DNA from: Actinomycetota bacterium
GTDB taxonomy: Bacteria > Actinomycetota > Acidimicrobiia > Acidimicrobiales > Ilumatobacteraceae
Length of the DNA stretch: 61,117 nt
NCBI GenBank assembly: GCA_009726095.1
Contig: WLMZ01000008.1
Coordinates: forward strand, 1 to 61,117
Direction of reading: 5' to 3'
Position numbers and translations under genes: made by a program. This document shows positions 48,132 through 58,239 of the stretch, one piece after another (position 1 is the stretch's first letter; each line of letters opens with the position of its first letter). The notes under the pieces were generated by a model. It was given only the letters and a program-made list of their open reading frames with translations, ran no database searches and was not told the origin of the DNA.

Positions 48132-49556
48132 TCAGCGCAGCGCTCGGCTGCTCAGCGCAGCATTCGCGGCGTGAAACCCGCACATGCCGTGCACACCGGC
48201 GCCGGGCGGCGTGGACGCCGAGCACATGAACAGGCGCGGGTTCGACGTACGGTACGGCCGACCGACCGTGGGGCGGAACACCAACTGCAGCCCGCCGTTC
48301 GATCCTCCGGTGATATCGCCACCGATGTAGGCGTTGTCATGCGCTTCGTACCACCGCGAGTCCGCGGCGTGACGCGCCAGGATCAGGTCGCGAAAGCCGG
48401 GGGCGAAACGCTCGATCTGGGCCTCGATGCGCTCGGTCATGTCCTGCGTGCTGGCCGAGGGCACGTGACAGTAGGCCCACAGCGTGTGCTGGCCCGCCGG
48501 TGCCCGGGTGGGATCGACAACACTCTGTTGGGCGACGAGCACATAGGGCTGGTCAGGGTGGCGGCCGTGCGCAACATCGTGTTCGCTCGCGGCAATCTCG
48601 CGCGCCGTGCCGCCGAGGTGCAACGTGCCCGCCCGCCGGCACGCCTCGGCCGTCCACGGCACCGGGCCGCTGAGCGCATAGTCGAGCTTGAAGATGCCCG
48701 GACCCAGACGAAAGCGGTTCAGCCGGCGGCGGTACGAAGCGCTGAGCTGATCGCCAGCGATCGCCGCGACCTGTCGCGGGGCGAGGTCGAACAACACCAC
48801 CCGCGACGGCACCAACTCGGCGAGCGACGTGATGCGCCGCCCATACTCGATCCGGCCGCCGTGAGCTTCCAACTCGGCGACGAGCCCCTCGGCCATGCGC
48901 GCGCTTCCACCGCGCACCACCGGCCAGCCAACAGCCCCAGCCGCGGCCATGAGCACCATGGCGAACGAACTCGTCAGCGGCGCCGACAGGGGAACACAGG
49001 CGTGCGCTGCGCAGCCAGCGAACAGCGCACGGCCTTGCTCGGACTTGAACACCCGGTCACCGAAGCGCGTTGCAGGCCACACAGCACCTGCACCGAAGCG
49101 GGCAAGGGCAACGGGGTGACGGGGAACCTGCAACAACGGGGCGAGCAGCGCTGGCGCCAGATCGTGCCAAGCAGCGGAATGCGGCGCGATCCACCGCTGA
49201 AAGCCACGCCCATCAGTACCAAGACTTTCCACGGTGCGCTCGGTGGAGCGGTGCAGCGTGGCCACCCGCCCGCCATCGAGCGGGTGAGCGAGCGCGATCT
49301 CGGGCTCGAGCAAGTCCACGCCACGCTCGGCGAGCGACATCGAGCGAAAAAACGGCGAGGTAGCGGCCAGCGGGTGGATCGCCGAGCAGATGTCGTGCAC
49401 GAATCCGGGCAGGGTGAGCTCGGCCGAGCGCAATCCGCCACCCGGTTCGGCTTCGGCCTCGAGCACCACCACCGACTTGCCGGCCCGGGCGAGGGTAATG
49501 GCAGCGGCGAGTCCGTTGGGGCCGGATCCCACCACCACAGCGTCGAGCAGCGTCAC
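48132..49556 (-). CDS. FAD-dependent oxidoreductase, phytoene desaturase (CrtI)-like
   Basis: About 474 aa. The N-terminal FAD motif is VVVGSGPNGLAAAITLARAG followed by VVLEAEAEPGGGLRS, and the C-terminal FAD contact is GAGVHGMCGFHAA. The family includes carotenoid desaturases and the 'NAD(P)/FAD-dependent oxidoreductases' of unknown substrate. GTG 49556 gives the right N-terminus; the open frame upstream to 49691 lacks support. Divergent from the methylene-THF reductase operon. No other carotenoid genes are near, so I leave its substrate open. Confidence 0.87.
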   Translation of the reverse strand: MTLLDAVVVGSGPNGLAAAITLARAGKSVVVLEAEAEPGGGLRSAELTLPGFVHDICSAIHPLAATSPFFRSMSLAERGVDLLEPEIALAHPLDGGRVATLHRSTERTVESLGTDGRGFQRWIAPHSAAWHDLAPALLAPLLQVPRHPVALARFGAGAVWPATRFGDRVFKSEQGRALFAGCAAHACVPLSAPLTSSFAMVLMAAAGAVGWPVVRGGSARMAEGLVAELEAHGGRIEYGRRITSLAELVPSRVVLFDLAPRQVAAIAGDQLSASYRRRLNRFRLGPGIFKLDYALSGPVPWTAEACRRAGTLHLGGTAREIAASEHDVAHGRHPDQPYVLVAQQSVVDPTRAPAGQHTLWAYCHVPSASTQDMTERIEAQIERFAPGFRDLILARHAADSRWYEAHDNAYIGGDITGGSNGGLQLVFRPTVGRPYRTSNPRLFMCSASTPPGAGVHGMCGFHAANAALSSRALR

Positions 49557-49650
49557 CGCATCAGTCTGGCAGCACGCGGGCACGGACAGACGCGGAGCCG
49601 ACAAGGGTCCTGCGCATGCTGGCCGATCAGAAACACGCGCCCGGGGTCTT

Positions 49651-49679
49651 CCACGATGCGGATTGATGTTGTATGGTGG
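49651..49679. promoter_or_regulatory. 29-bp palindromic operator, site B
   Basis: CCACGATG (49651-49658) and TATGGTGG (49672-49679), 13 bases apart, with the same spacing as site A and 21 of 29 identical positions, including the spacer motifs CGG and GAT. One arm is imperfect. It lies in the 183-base gap between the CrtI-like gene and the methylene-THF reductase gene, about 60 bases before the latter. TATGGT (49672-49677) could serve as a -10. Confidence 0.65.
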
Positions 49680-49739
49680 TAACCAGCACAAGCGTTCAAG
49701 GAATGACGCTCATTCGTACGGGGAGCTGCGGTACACGCC

Positions 49740-50714
49740 ATGGCAATTTTTCGATCACATGACCGTCGTCCTGACGCTGGCAGCGCGGCGCTTGCCCCCG
49801 TCATCGTCGATCGCGTGCAGCACGCTCACCTCGAGCTGATTCCCACACCCAAGGCGCACCTGCAATTCCCCGCGCTGCCGCCGGCCTGCACCGTGTCGGT
49901 CACCTGTTCGCCCGCCAAGGACATTCAGGCCACCCTCGACATGGCGGCGCAGCTCCTCGACCTCGGCCACACCGTGATCCCCCACCTCGCTGCCCGGATG
50001 GTCGAGGGACCTGACCACGTGGCCGGCATCGCATCGTGGTTCAACGATCACGGCGTGAGCGATGTGTTCGTCATCGGCGGCGACGCTCCCGAGCCCCGCG
50101 GCCCGTACCTCGATGCAGCTGCGCTCATCGCAGCCCTGCTCGACTCCAATGCCCGCCTCACCAACATCGGCTTCGGTGGGTACCCCGACGGCCATGCCAC
50201 AATTCCTCTCCCGGCGCTCGCCGAGGCCATCACGGCCAAGCAGCAGCTGCTCGACTCCGCCGGGATCAGCGGCTGGGTCTCCACACAGATGTGCTTCGAC
50301 ACCAAGGCCGTCACACGTTGGATCTCGCAGAACCGGGCCGCTGGCATGCACCTGCCGATCCACCTCGGCATTCCCGGCGTCATCGACACCACCAAGCTGC
50401 TCACCATGGGCGCGAAGCTGGGTATCGGTGCATCGCTGCGCTACCTGCGCAAGAATCGGGCAGTGGTCAGCAAGCTGGCCACACCGGGCGGCTACGACCC
50501 CATGGACATGCTCGCTCCGATGGCACGCGATATCGAGACCCTCGACATTGCGGCCCTGCACATTTTCACGTTCAACCAGGTCACCAACACCGCCGAATGG
50601 CGTCGCGCCGTGCTCGACGGCGCAGGACCCACCGAATCCAATCTCAACACCGGTTCCAACAACGACTCCGGTACCAGCACTACAGCTGGCGCCGCATCAC
50701 TCACGAGGGGATGA
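49740..50714 (+). CDS. Methylenetetrahydrofolate reductase
   Basis: FAD-dependent MTHFR of the MetF family, 324 aa. TIM-barrel sequence with VTCSPAKDIQATLDMAAQLLDLGHTVIPHLAARM, VFVIGGDAPEPRGPYLDA, FGGYPDGHA, and AGMHLPIHLGIPGV. Normally it makes 5-methyl-THF; within this cluster it would run in reverse, oxidising methyl-THF from the methyltransferase. A Ser/Thr/Asn-rich tail ends the protein. It starts the plus-strand C1 operon, six bases before fhs. GGGGAG lies about 12 bases upstream of ATG 49740. Confidence 0.9.
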   Translation: MAIFRSHDRRPDAGSAALAPVIVDRVQHAHLELIPTPKAHLQFPALPPACTVSVTCSPAKDIQATLDMAAQLLDLGHTVIPHLAARMVEGPDHVAGIASWFNDHGVSDVFVIGGDAPEPRGPYLDAAALIAALLDSNARLTNIGFGGYPDGHATIPLPALAEAITAKQQLLDSAGISGWVSTQMCFDTKAVTRWISQNRAAGMHLPIHLGIPGVIDTTKLLTMGAKLGIGASLRYLRKNRAVVSKLATPGGYDPMDMLAPMARDIETLDIAALHIFTFNQVTNTAEWRRAVLDGAGPTESNLNTGSNNDSGTSTTAGAASLTRG

Positions 50715-50720
50715 ATCAGC

Positions 50721-52418
50721 ATGGGCTTTCCGTCTGATCTTGATATTGCACAGGCAGCGACGCTGCAACCACTGCTGGGCATCGCCGCCCAGATGGGCAT
50801 CGGTCCACACCTGATCGAGCCCTACGGAGACAGCCTGGCCAAGATCAAGCTCGCTGCGATCGACGAACTCGCCGACCGGCCCAAAGCGAAGTACATCGTC
50901 GTGTCGGCGATCACCCCCACACCGCTGGGTGAGGGCAAGACCACCACCACGGTGGGCCTCGGCCAGGCGTTCAAACACATCGGCAAGAAGAGCGTCATCG
51001 CCATCCGTCAGCCTTCGATGGGGCCCACGTTCGGCATCAAGGGCGGCGCAGCAGGCGGCGGCTACAGCCAGGTCATCCCGATGGAACTGCTCAACCTGCA
51101 CCTCACCGGCGACTTCCACGCCGTGACCTCGGCGCACAACATGTTGTCGGCCGTGCTCGACAACCACCTGCACCAGGGCAACGAGCTGAACCTCGACATG
51201 AACAACATCACGTGGCGGCGGGTGCTCGACATCAACGAGCGCGCCCTGCGCAACATCATCATTGGTCTCGGCACCAAAGAAGACGGCGTCACACGCCAGA
51301 CCGGCTTCGACATCACCGCCGCATCCGAGGTCATGGCGATCTTCGCCCTGTGCACCTCGCTGAAGGACATGCGCGAGCGCCTCGGCCGCATCGTGGTGGG
51401 GTACACCCCCTCGGGCGATCCGGTGACCGCCGAAGACCTCCACGGCGCCGGCGCCATGGCGGCGATCATGCGCGATGCACTGAAGCCCAACCTCATGCAG
51501 ACCCTCGAAGGAACGCCCGTGCTCGTGCACGCCGGCCCGTTCGGCAACATCGCCCACGGCAACAGCAGCATCATCGCCGACCAGATCGGCATCCGCGGCG
51601 GCGATTACCTCATCACCGAGGCCGGCTTCGGCGCCGACATGGGCGCCGAGCGGTTCTTCAACATCAAGTGCCGAGCATCGGGGCTGTCCCCCGATGCCGC
51701 TGTCGTCGTGGCAACGGTGCGTGCGCTCAAGGCCCACTCCGGCAACCACAAGATCGTGGCCGGCAAGGCGTTGCCCGAGAACCTGCTGAAGGAGAACCCT
51801 GAAGAGGTCCACATCGGCGGGGCGAACCTGCGCAAGCAGATCGAGAACATCAAGATCCACGGTGTCACTCCCGTGGTCGCCATCAACGCCTTCCCGGGCG
51901 ACTTCGATTCTGAGCATCGGGCCATCATCGAGATCGCCGAGTCGATGGGCGTTCGCGTCGCCGTCTGCACCCACTTCGCCAACGGGGGCAAGGGCGCCAC
52001 AGCCCTGGCCGAAGCCGTGGCCGAAGCCGCAGACGAACCCTCCAACTTCCAGGTGCTCTACCCCAGCGAGGCGAGCCTGAAGACCAAGATCGAAACCGTT
52101 GCCACCAAGGTGTACGGCGCCGCCAAGGTCGAATACTCCGCCGCCGCCAACCGTCAGCTCGCCAACTACGAGCGCAATGGCTTCGGCCACCTGCCAGTGT
52201 GTATCGCCAAGACGCACCTGTCGATCTCGTCGGATGCCTCGTTGAAGGGCGCCCCCACGGGCTGGACCCTGCCGGTGCGTGAGGTTCGCGCCTCGGTCGG
52301 CGCCGGTTTCGTCTACCCCATCTGCGGCGATATGCGCACGATGCCCGGGCTCGGCGGCGATCCAGCGGCGCACCACATCGACATCGACGAAAACGGCGTC
52401 ATCAGCAACCTTTCCTGA
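50721..52418 (+). CDS. fhs: Formate-tetrahydrofolate ligase
   Basis: 565 aa. Interconverts formate + THF + ATP and 10-formyl-THF. The ATP-binding loop is TPLGEGKTTTTVGLGQA; also RQPSMGPTFGIKGGAAGGGYSQV, TGDFHAVTSAHNM, EAGFGADMGAERFFNIKCR and PGLGGDPAAHHIDID, all family signatures. In a catabolic pathway it would conserve ATP by releasing formate. It sits between the methylene-THF reductase gene and folD, in the same direction. Confidence 0.97.
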   Translation: MGFPSDLDIAQAATLQPLLGIAAQMGIGPHLIEPYGDSLAKIKLAAIDELADRPKAKYIVVSAITPTPLGEGKTTTTVGLGQAFKHIGKKSVIAIRQPSMGPTFGIKGGAAGGGYSQVIPMELLNLHLTGDFHAVTSAHNMLSAVLDNHLHQGNELNLDMNNITWRRVLDINERALRNIIIGLGTKEDGVTRQTGFDITAASEVMAIFALCTSLKDMRERLGRIVVGYTPSGDPVTAEDLHGAGAMAAIMRDALKPNLMQTLEGTPVLVHAGPFGNIAHGNSSIIADQIGIRGGDYLITEAGFGADMGAERFFNIKCRASGLSPDAAVVVATVRALKAHSGNHKIVAGKALPENLLKENPEEVHIGGANLRKQIENIKIHGVTPVVAINAFPGDFDSEHRAIIEIAESMGVRVAVCTHFANGGKGATALAEAVAEAADEPSNFQVLYPSEASLKTKIETVATKVYGAAKVEYSAAANRQLANYERNGFGHLPVCIAKTHLSISSDASLKGAPTGWTLPVREVRASVGAGFVYPICGDMRTMPGLGGDPAAHHIDIDENGVISNLS

Positions 52419-52486
52419 CCCAGCTGCGTCGGGGCCGAGACAACACCAAGCCCCACCACCAGCTCACGATCCCCCACCCCCCCACC

Positions 52487-52536
52487 GGGTTTGTCTGAGC
52501 GAATTGGTCGAGACTCGACCTCGTTGCTCATGCAAA
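52487..52536. repeat. Dispersed intergenic palindromic repeat, copy 2
   Basis: Second copy of the element at 12471-12520 (31 of 40 identical at 52497-52536). Its core, GGTCGAG-A-CTCGACC (52506-52520), is a perfect 15-base palindrome within a 35-base imperfect palindrome (52496-52530) that begins TGAGC and ends GCTCA. It lies in the 166-base gap between fhs and folD, 49 bases before the folD start. It could be an operator, attenuator, or a REP-like repeat. Confidence 0.55.
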
Positions 52537-52584
52537 TCCGGGAATGGGGTCACTCTGTCCATCCGTACTAGTTTGAGGCCCTCT

Positions 52585-53499
52585 ATGACCACCGAATTCG
52601 ACCGCACCCCCGGCGGCGCAATCATCATGAACGGCAACGCCCTTCGCGACGAGACGGTGATCCGGCTGCGATCAGAGATCCAGGCGATGGGCCTCGGCAT
52701 GCCCACCGTGTGTCTCGCAACAGTGCTCGTCGGCGACGACAAGCCGAGCCAGATCTACGTGCGGATGAAGCACAAAAAGGCCGCCGAGGCGGGCATGACC
52801 TCCAAGCACGTCGGCCTGCCCCCCACCGCCACCCAGGCCGAGGTCGAAGACGCCGTACGAGCCCTCGCAGCCGACCCCACGGTGCACGGCATCCTCGTAC
52901 AGATCCCCCTGCCGGCTCACCTGAACACCGAGGCCGTGCTCGATCTCGTGCCGGCCGACAAAGACGTCGACGGCCTCACTGAAGCCAGCATGGGACGCCT
53001 CATGCGCGGCCGTCCCGGGCACGTGCCCTGCACTCCCAAGGGCGTGCTGCGCCTCCTCGAGCGGTACAGCATCGCCACGGCGGGCATGCGAGCCGTTGTC
53101 ATCGGACGCTCGTCACTGGTGGGGCTTCCGCTCGCCGTGCTGTTGGCACGCAAGGGCATCGATGCCACCGTCACGCTCGCCCACTCGCGCACCAACGACC
53201 TGGCCGCCGTGTGCCGTGAGGCCGACATCGTCGTCGGTGCCGCCGGCATCGCCGGGTTGATCACCGCCGAGTTCGTCAAGCCCGGAGCCACCGTCATCGA
53301 CGTCGGCGTGTCGCGCACCGAAAGCGGCATCGTCGGCGACGTCGACTTCGACAGCGTGCAGTCGGTTGCCGGGGCGATCACGCCCATGCCCGGCGGCACT
53401 GGTCCAATGACCATCGCCTGCCTGCTCGAGAACACCCTCGAGGCGGCGCGTATGCTCGGAGCTCTTCCCCTCGCAACCGCTCTTCCCGAAGGGAGGTGA
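52585..53499 (+). CDS. folD: Bifunctional methylenetetrahydrofolate dehydrogenase/methenyltetrahydrofolate cyclohydrolase
   Basis: 304 aa. Oxidises 5,10-methylene-THF to methenyl-THF with NADP(+) and hydrolyses that to 10-formyl-THF. Motifs: GDDKPSQIYVRMKHKKAAEAG with the catalytic Tyr and Lys, GILVQIPLPAHL, PADKDVDGLT, PCTPKGVLRLL, the nucleotide loop VVIGRSSLVGLPLA, and PMPGGTGPMT. ATG 52585 has TGAGG six bases upstream. It ends just before the formate dehydrogenase ATG (53502), whose ribosome-binding site GGGAGG lies inside the folD 3' end. Confidence 0.96.
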   Translation: MTTEFDRTPGGAIIMNGNALRDETVIRLRSEIQAMGLGMPTVCLATVLVGDDKPSQIYVRMKHKKAAEAGMTSKHVGLPPTATQAEVEDAVRALAADPTVHGILVQIPLPAHLNTEAVLDLVPADKDVDGLTEASMGRLMRGRPGHVPCTPKGVLRLLERYSIATAGMRAVVIGRSSLVGLPLAVLLARKGIDATVTLAHSRTNDLAAVCREADIVVGAAGIAGLITAEFVKPGATVIDVGVSRTESGIVGDVDFDSVQSVAGAITPMPGGTGPMTIACLLENTLEAARMLGALPLATALPEGR

Positions 53500-53501
53500 C
53501 A

Positions 53502-55472
53502 ATGTCAAGAACACACACCCCAAGAACCGGTGCGCCACGACCAGCGTACGAGCGCATCACTCAGCCCCTCGTACGTGACAACGGCGTGCTCCGGCCAGCA
53601 ACCTGGGACGAAGCGCTCACCCGCGCTGCGGCTGGTTTCCAGCACGCAATCGACACGGGCGGCGAAGACGGCATCGGGATCTTCTCGTGCTCGAAAGCCA
53701 CCAATGAAATGAACTTCCTCGCTCAGAAGTTCGCCCGTCAGGTACTCGGCACCAACAACATCGATTCCTGTAACCGAACTTGACACGCTCCCAGCGTGGT
53801 CGGTCTGGCCACAGTGTTCGGTGCCGGTGGCGGCACGTCTTCGTACCGTGAAATCGAAGACACCGATGTCATCGTCCTCTGGGGCTCGAACGCACGGTTC
53901 GCTCACCCCATCTTCTTCCATCATGTGCTCACCGGCATCCGCAACGGCGCGAAGCTCTTCGTTGTCGACCCCCGGCGCACCGCATCAGCCCGCTGGGCCG
54001 ACCGTTGGCTCGGCCTGCATGTCGGCTCCGACATCGCGCTCGCACACGCCATCGGCCGAGAGATCATCGCCGCCGGCCTGTACCACCGAGCGTTCGTCGA
54101 GGGTTCCACCACCGGTTTCGACGAGTACCGCGCTGCAGTCGATCCCTGGACGCTCGAGCGCGCCGAAGCCGTGACCGGTGTACCCGCCGACGCCATCCGC
54201 GAGCTCGCCCACGCCTTCGCCAACGCCGACCGTGCCCAGATGTGCTGGACGCTCGGCATCACCGAGCACCACAACGGCGTCGACAACGTGCTCTCGCTGA
54301 TCAACCTCAACCTGCTCTGTGGTCATGTCGGACGCTACGGCGCCGGCATCAACCCCCTACGCGGCCAGAACAACGTGCAGGGGGGCGGCGACATGGGCGC
54401 CATCCCCAACAAGCTCTCCGGCTTCCAGGACATCCTCGACGACGATGCCCGCCACAAGTTTGAGGGTGCATGGAACTGCACCATCCCGCCACACCACGGC
54501 AAGCACCTCACGCAGATGTTCGAATCCATGGAGCGCAAAGAGATACGCGCGCTCTATGTCATCGGCGAGAACCCGGCGCAGTCCGAGGCCGACAGCGGCC
54601 ACGCCATTCACATCCTCGAGGGCCTCGAGCACATGGTCGTACAGGACATCTTCCTGACCAAGACCGCCGAGCTCGCCGATGTCGTGCTGCCTGCCACCGC
54701 AGCCTGGTGCGAGACCGAGGGCACGGTCACCAATAGCGAGCGCCGTGTCCAGCGCGTCCGTAAGGCGATCGATCCACCCGTCGGCGCTCGCGACGACACT
54801 GCGATCATCGTCGAACTCGCCCACCGCATGGGCCATCCCGAATGGGACTACCCCGATTCTGAAACCATCTGGAACGAACTGCGTTCGCTCTCGCCCATGC
54901 ACGCCGGCATGTCGTACGGCCGGCTCGAAGAGCACGGCGGCATCCAGTGGCCGTGCCCGTCCAACGACACGTTCGAGCCCTCGTTCCTGCACGGGCGACT
55001 ATGGGCCGAGAACCTTGCCGATCGCGGTCGGCTCGCCCCGTTCAGCCCAGTGCCATGGGCTGGCCCGGTCGATCTCCTCAGCGATGAGTTCCCGATCCGC
55101 CTCACCACCGGCCGCCGGCTCGATTCGTACAACACCGGCGTGCAGAGCGGCGCCATTGCCTCGCCGCTACGTCAGGGCGAGACGCTTGATCTCAACCCCG
55201 ACGATGCGATGCGCCTGGGCATCGACGAGCACGAACTCGTTCTGGTGTCGTCGCGCCGTGGCTCCATCAAGGCACCGGTTCGCTTCGATTCGCACCTACG
55301 ACCGGGGCTTGCGTTCATGACCTTTCATTTCCCCGACGAGATCGATGTCAACGTGCTCACCATCGAGGCCAACGACCCCAAGTCAGGTACTGCCGAGTTC
55401 AAGGCCTCGGCCATTCGCGTCGAGAAGCTGCAGGCGCCGGCCGACACCCATTTGCCGGTCGCAGGCCAGTAA
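53502..55472 (+). CDS. fdhA: Selenocysteine-containing formate dehydrogenase catalytic subunit (split FdhA)
   Basis: 656 aa when TGA at 53781-53783 is read as selenocysteine (Sec94). Around it the frame encodes NNIDSCNRT-U-HAPSVVGLATVFG, which matches the FDH active-site motif (Sec/Cys followed by His) where relatives read ...C/U-HSPSVAGL. Past the codon the frame stays open for 562 codons through the bis-MGD molybdopterin domains (VLWGSNARFAHP, GITEHHNGVDNV, GQNNVQGGGDMGA, IGENPAQSEAD, VLPATAAWCETEGT, FPIRLTTGRRL...). The N-terminal 4Fe-4S molybdopterin domain is missing; it is encoded at 57328-58209. ATG 53502 has GGGAGG five bases upstream. A SECIS hairpin follows the TGA. Oxidises formate to CO2. 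Confidence 0.92.
53784..53817 (+). promoter_or_regulatory. SECIS element for Sec94 of FdhA
   Basis: Directly after the TGA an RNA hairpin can form: lower stem ACGCU (53785-53789) with AGUGU (53813-53817), a 6-base bulge on the 5' side, an upper stem GUGGUC (53796-53801) with GGCCAC (53807-53812), and the apical loop GGUCU (53802-53806). The GGUCU sequence and its distance from the UGA (bases 19-23) equal those of the E. coli fdhF SECIS, from memory. A competing hairpin, CACGCU with AGCGUG, is possible. Confidence 0.85.
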
Positions 55473-55474
55473 CA

Positions 55475-57327
<1,853 letters not shown>

Positions 57328-57331
<4 letters not shown>

Positions 57332-58209
57332 CCATGATGCACGAGACCCCTGTGGCTCTTCCCCGTCGCGCCGTCACCATCACCATCGACGGCGACGAGG
57401 TGAAAGTCCCCGAGGGTGCCACCATCCTCGATGCCTGCAAGGTTCACGGAACCGACGTACCCACGCTGTGCTACGGCGACACGCTCGACCCCGTCAACGC
57501 CTGCCGCGTGTGCGTGGTCGAGGTCGAAGGCAACCGCGTGCTCATCCCGTCGTGCTCTCGCAAGGTCGAGCCCGGCATGGTGGTCAACACCGACAACGAA
57601 CGCACACGTCACTCGCGCAGAATGGTTCTCGAGCTGCTCGGTTCGTCGGTCGACCTCTCGGCAGCGCCGAACGTGCAGGGCTGGATGCAGCAGTACGACG
57701 CCGACCCCGCGCGTTTCGGCGACGCCAACACGATGCGCACCGTGCAGCAGCCCGTCAAGGTGGACAACGACCTGTACGTGCGCGATTACTCGCGCTGCAT
57801 CCTCTGCTACAAGTGCGTCGATGCCTGCGGCGAGCAATGGCAGAACTCCTTCGCCATCACCGTGGCCGGCCGCGGCTTCGACGCCCACATCAGCACCGAG
57901 TTCGATGTCGGCCTGCCCGACTCAGCGTGCGTGTACTGCGGCAACTGCATCGAGGTCTGCCCCACGGGCGCCCTGATGTTCAAGACAGAACACGACATGC
58001 GCCAGGCCAACACGTGGAACGAGGCCGAGCAACGCCAGACCACCACCGTTTGCCCCTATTGCGGAGTCGGGTGCAACCTCACCCTGCACACCCAGGACAA
58101 CACGATCGTCAAGGTCACCTCGCCGCACGACCACGCCATCACCTCCGGCAACCTGTGTATCAAGGGTCGCTTCGGCTTCCAGCACGTGCAGACGTTCGCG
58201 CGCGACTGA
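57328..58209 (+). CDS. Detached N-terminal half of FdhA: 2Fe-2S, 2x4Fe-4S and molybdopterin 4Fe-4S domains
   Basis: 293 aa. It has a NuoG-like 2Fe-2S domain (C48, C59, C62, C76), two 4Fe-4S clusters (C157, C160, C163, C167 and C201, C204, C207, C211) and, at the C-terminus, the Molybdop_Fe4S4 domain (C242, C245, C249, C277; VCPYCGVGCNL...NLCIKGRFG). In normal FdhA/FdsA these domains precede the molybdenum domain on one chain; here that domain is a separate gene (53502-55472). The break falls exactly where the catalytic chain's N-terminus begins. The NuoG-type His-Cys3 cluster between the 2Fe-2S and 4Fe-4S parts is absent. ATG 57328 overlaps the NuoEF stop. Confidence 0.92.
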
Positions 58210-58239
58210 ACCGACCGATCGCGTAGCCAGGTTCGCCAC

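Noticed and set aside
53502-53783. fdhA as a pseudogene broken by a nonsense mutation
   Set aside because: The codon sits exactly at the Sec/Cys position, the frame is intact afterwards with conserved FDH motifs, and a SECIS-like hairpin follows. A random stop would not match all three.
53784-53798. Hairpin CACGCT-CCC-AGCGTG as the functional structure after the TGA
   Set aside because: It forms a tighter, shorter stem but leaves no GGUCU apical loop at the right distance; the alternative fold matches known SECIS geometry. It may compete but is not the likely signal.
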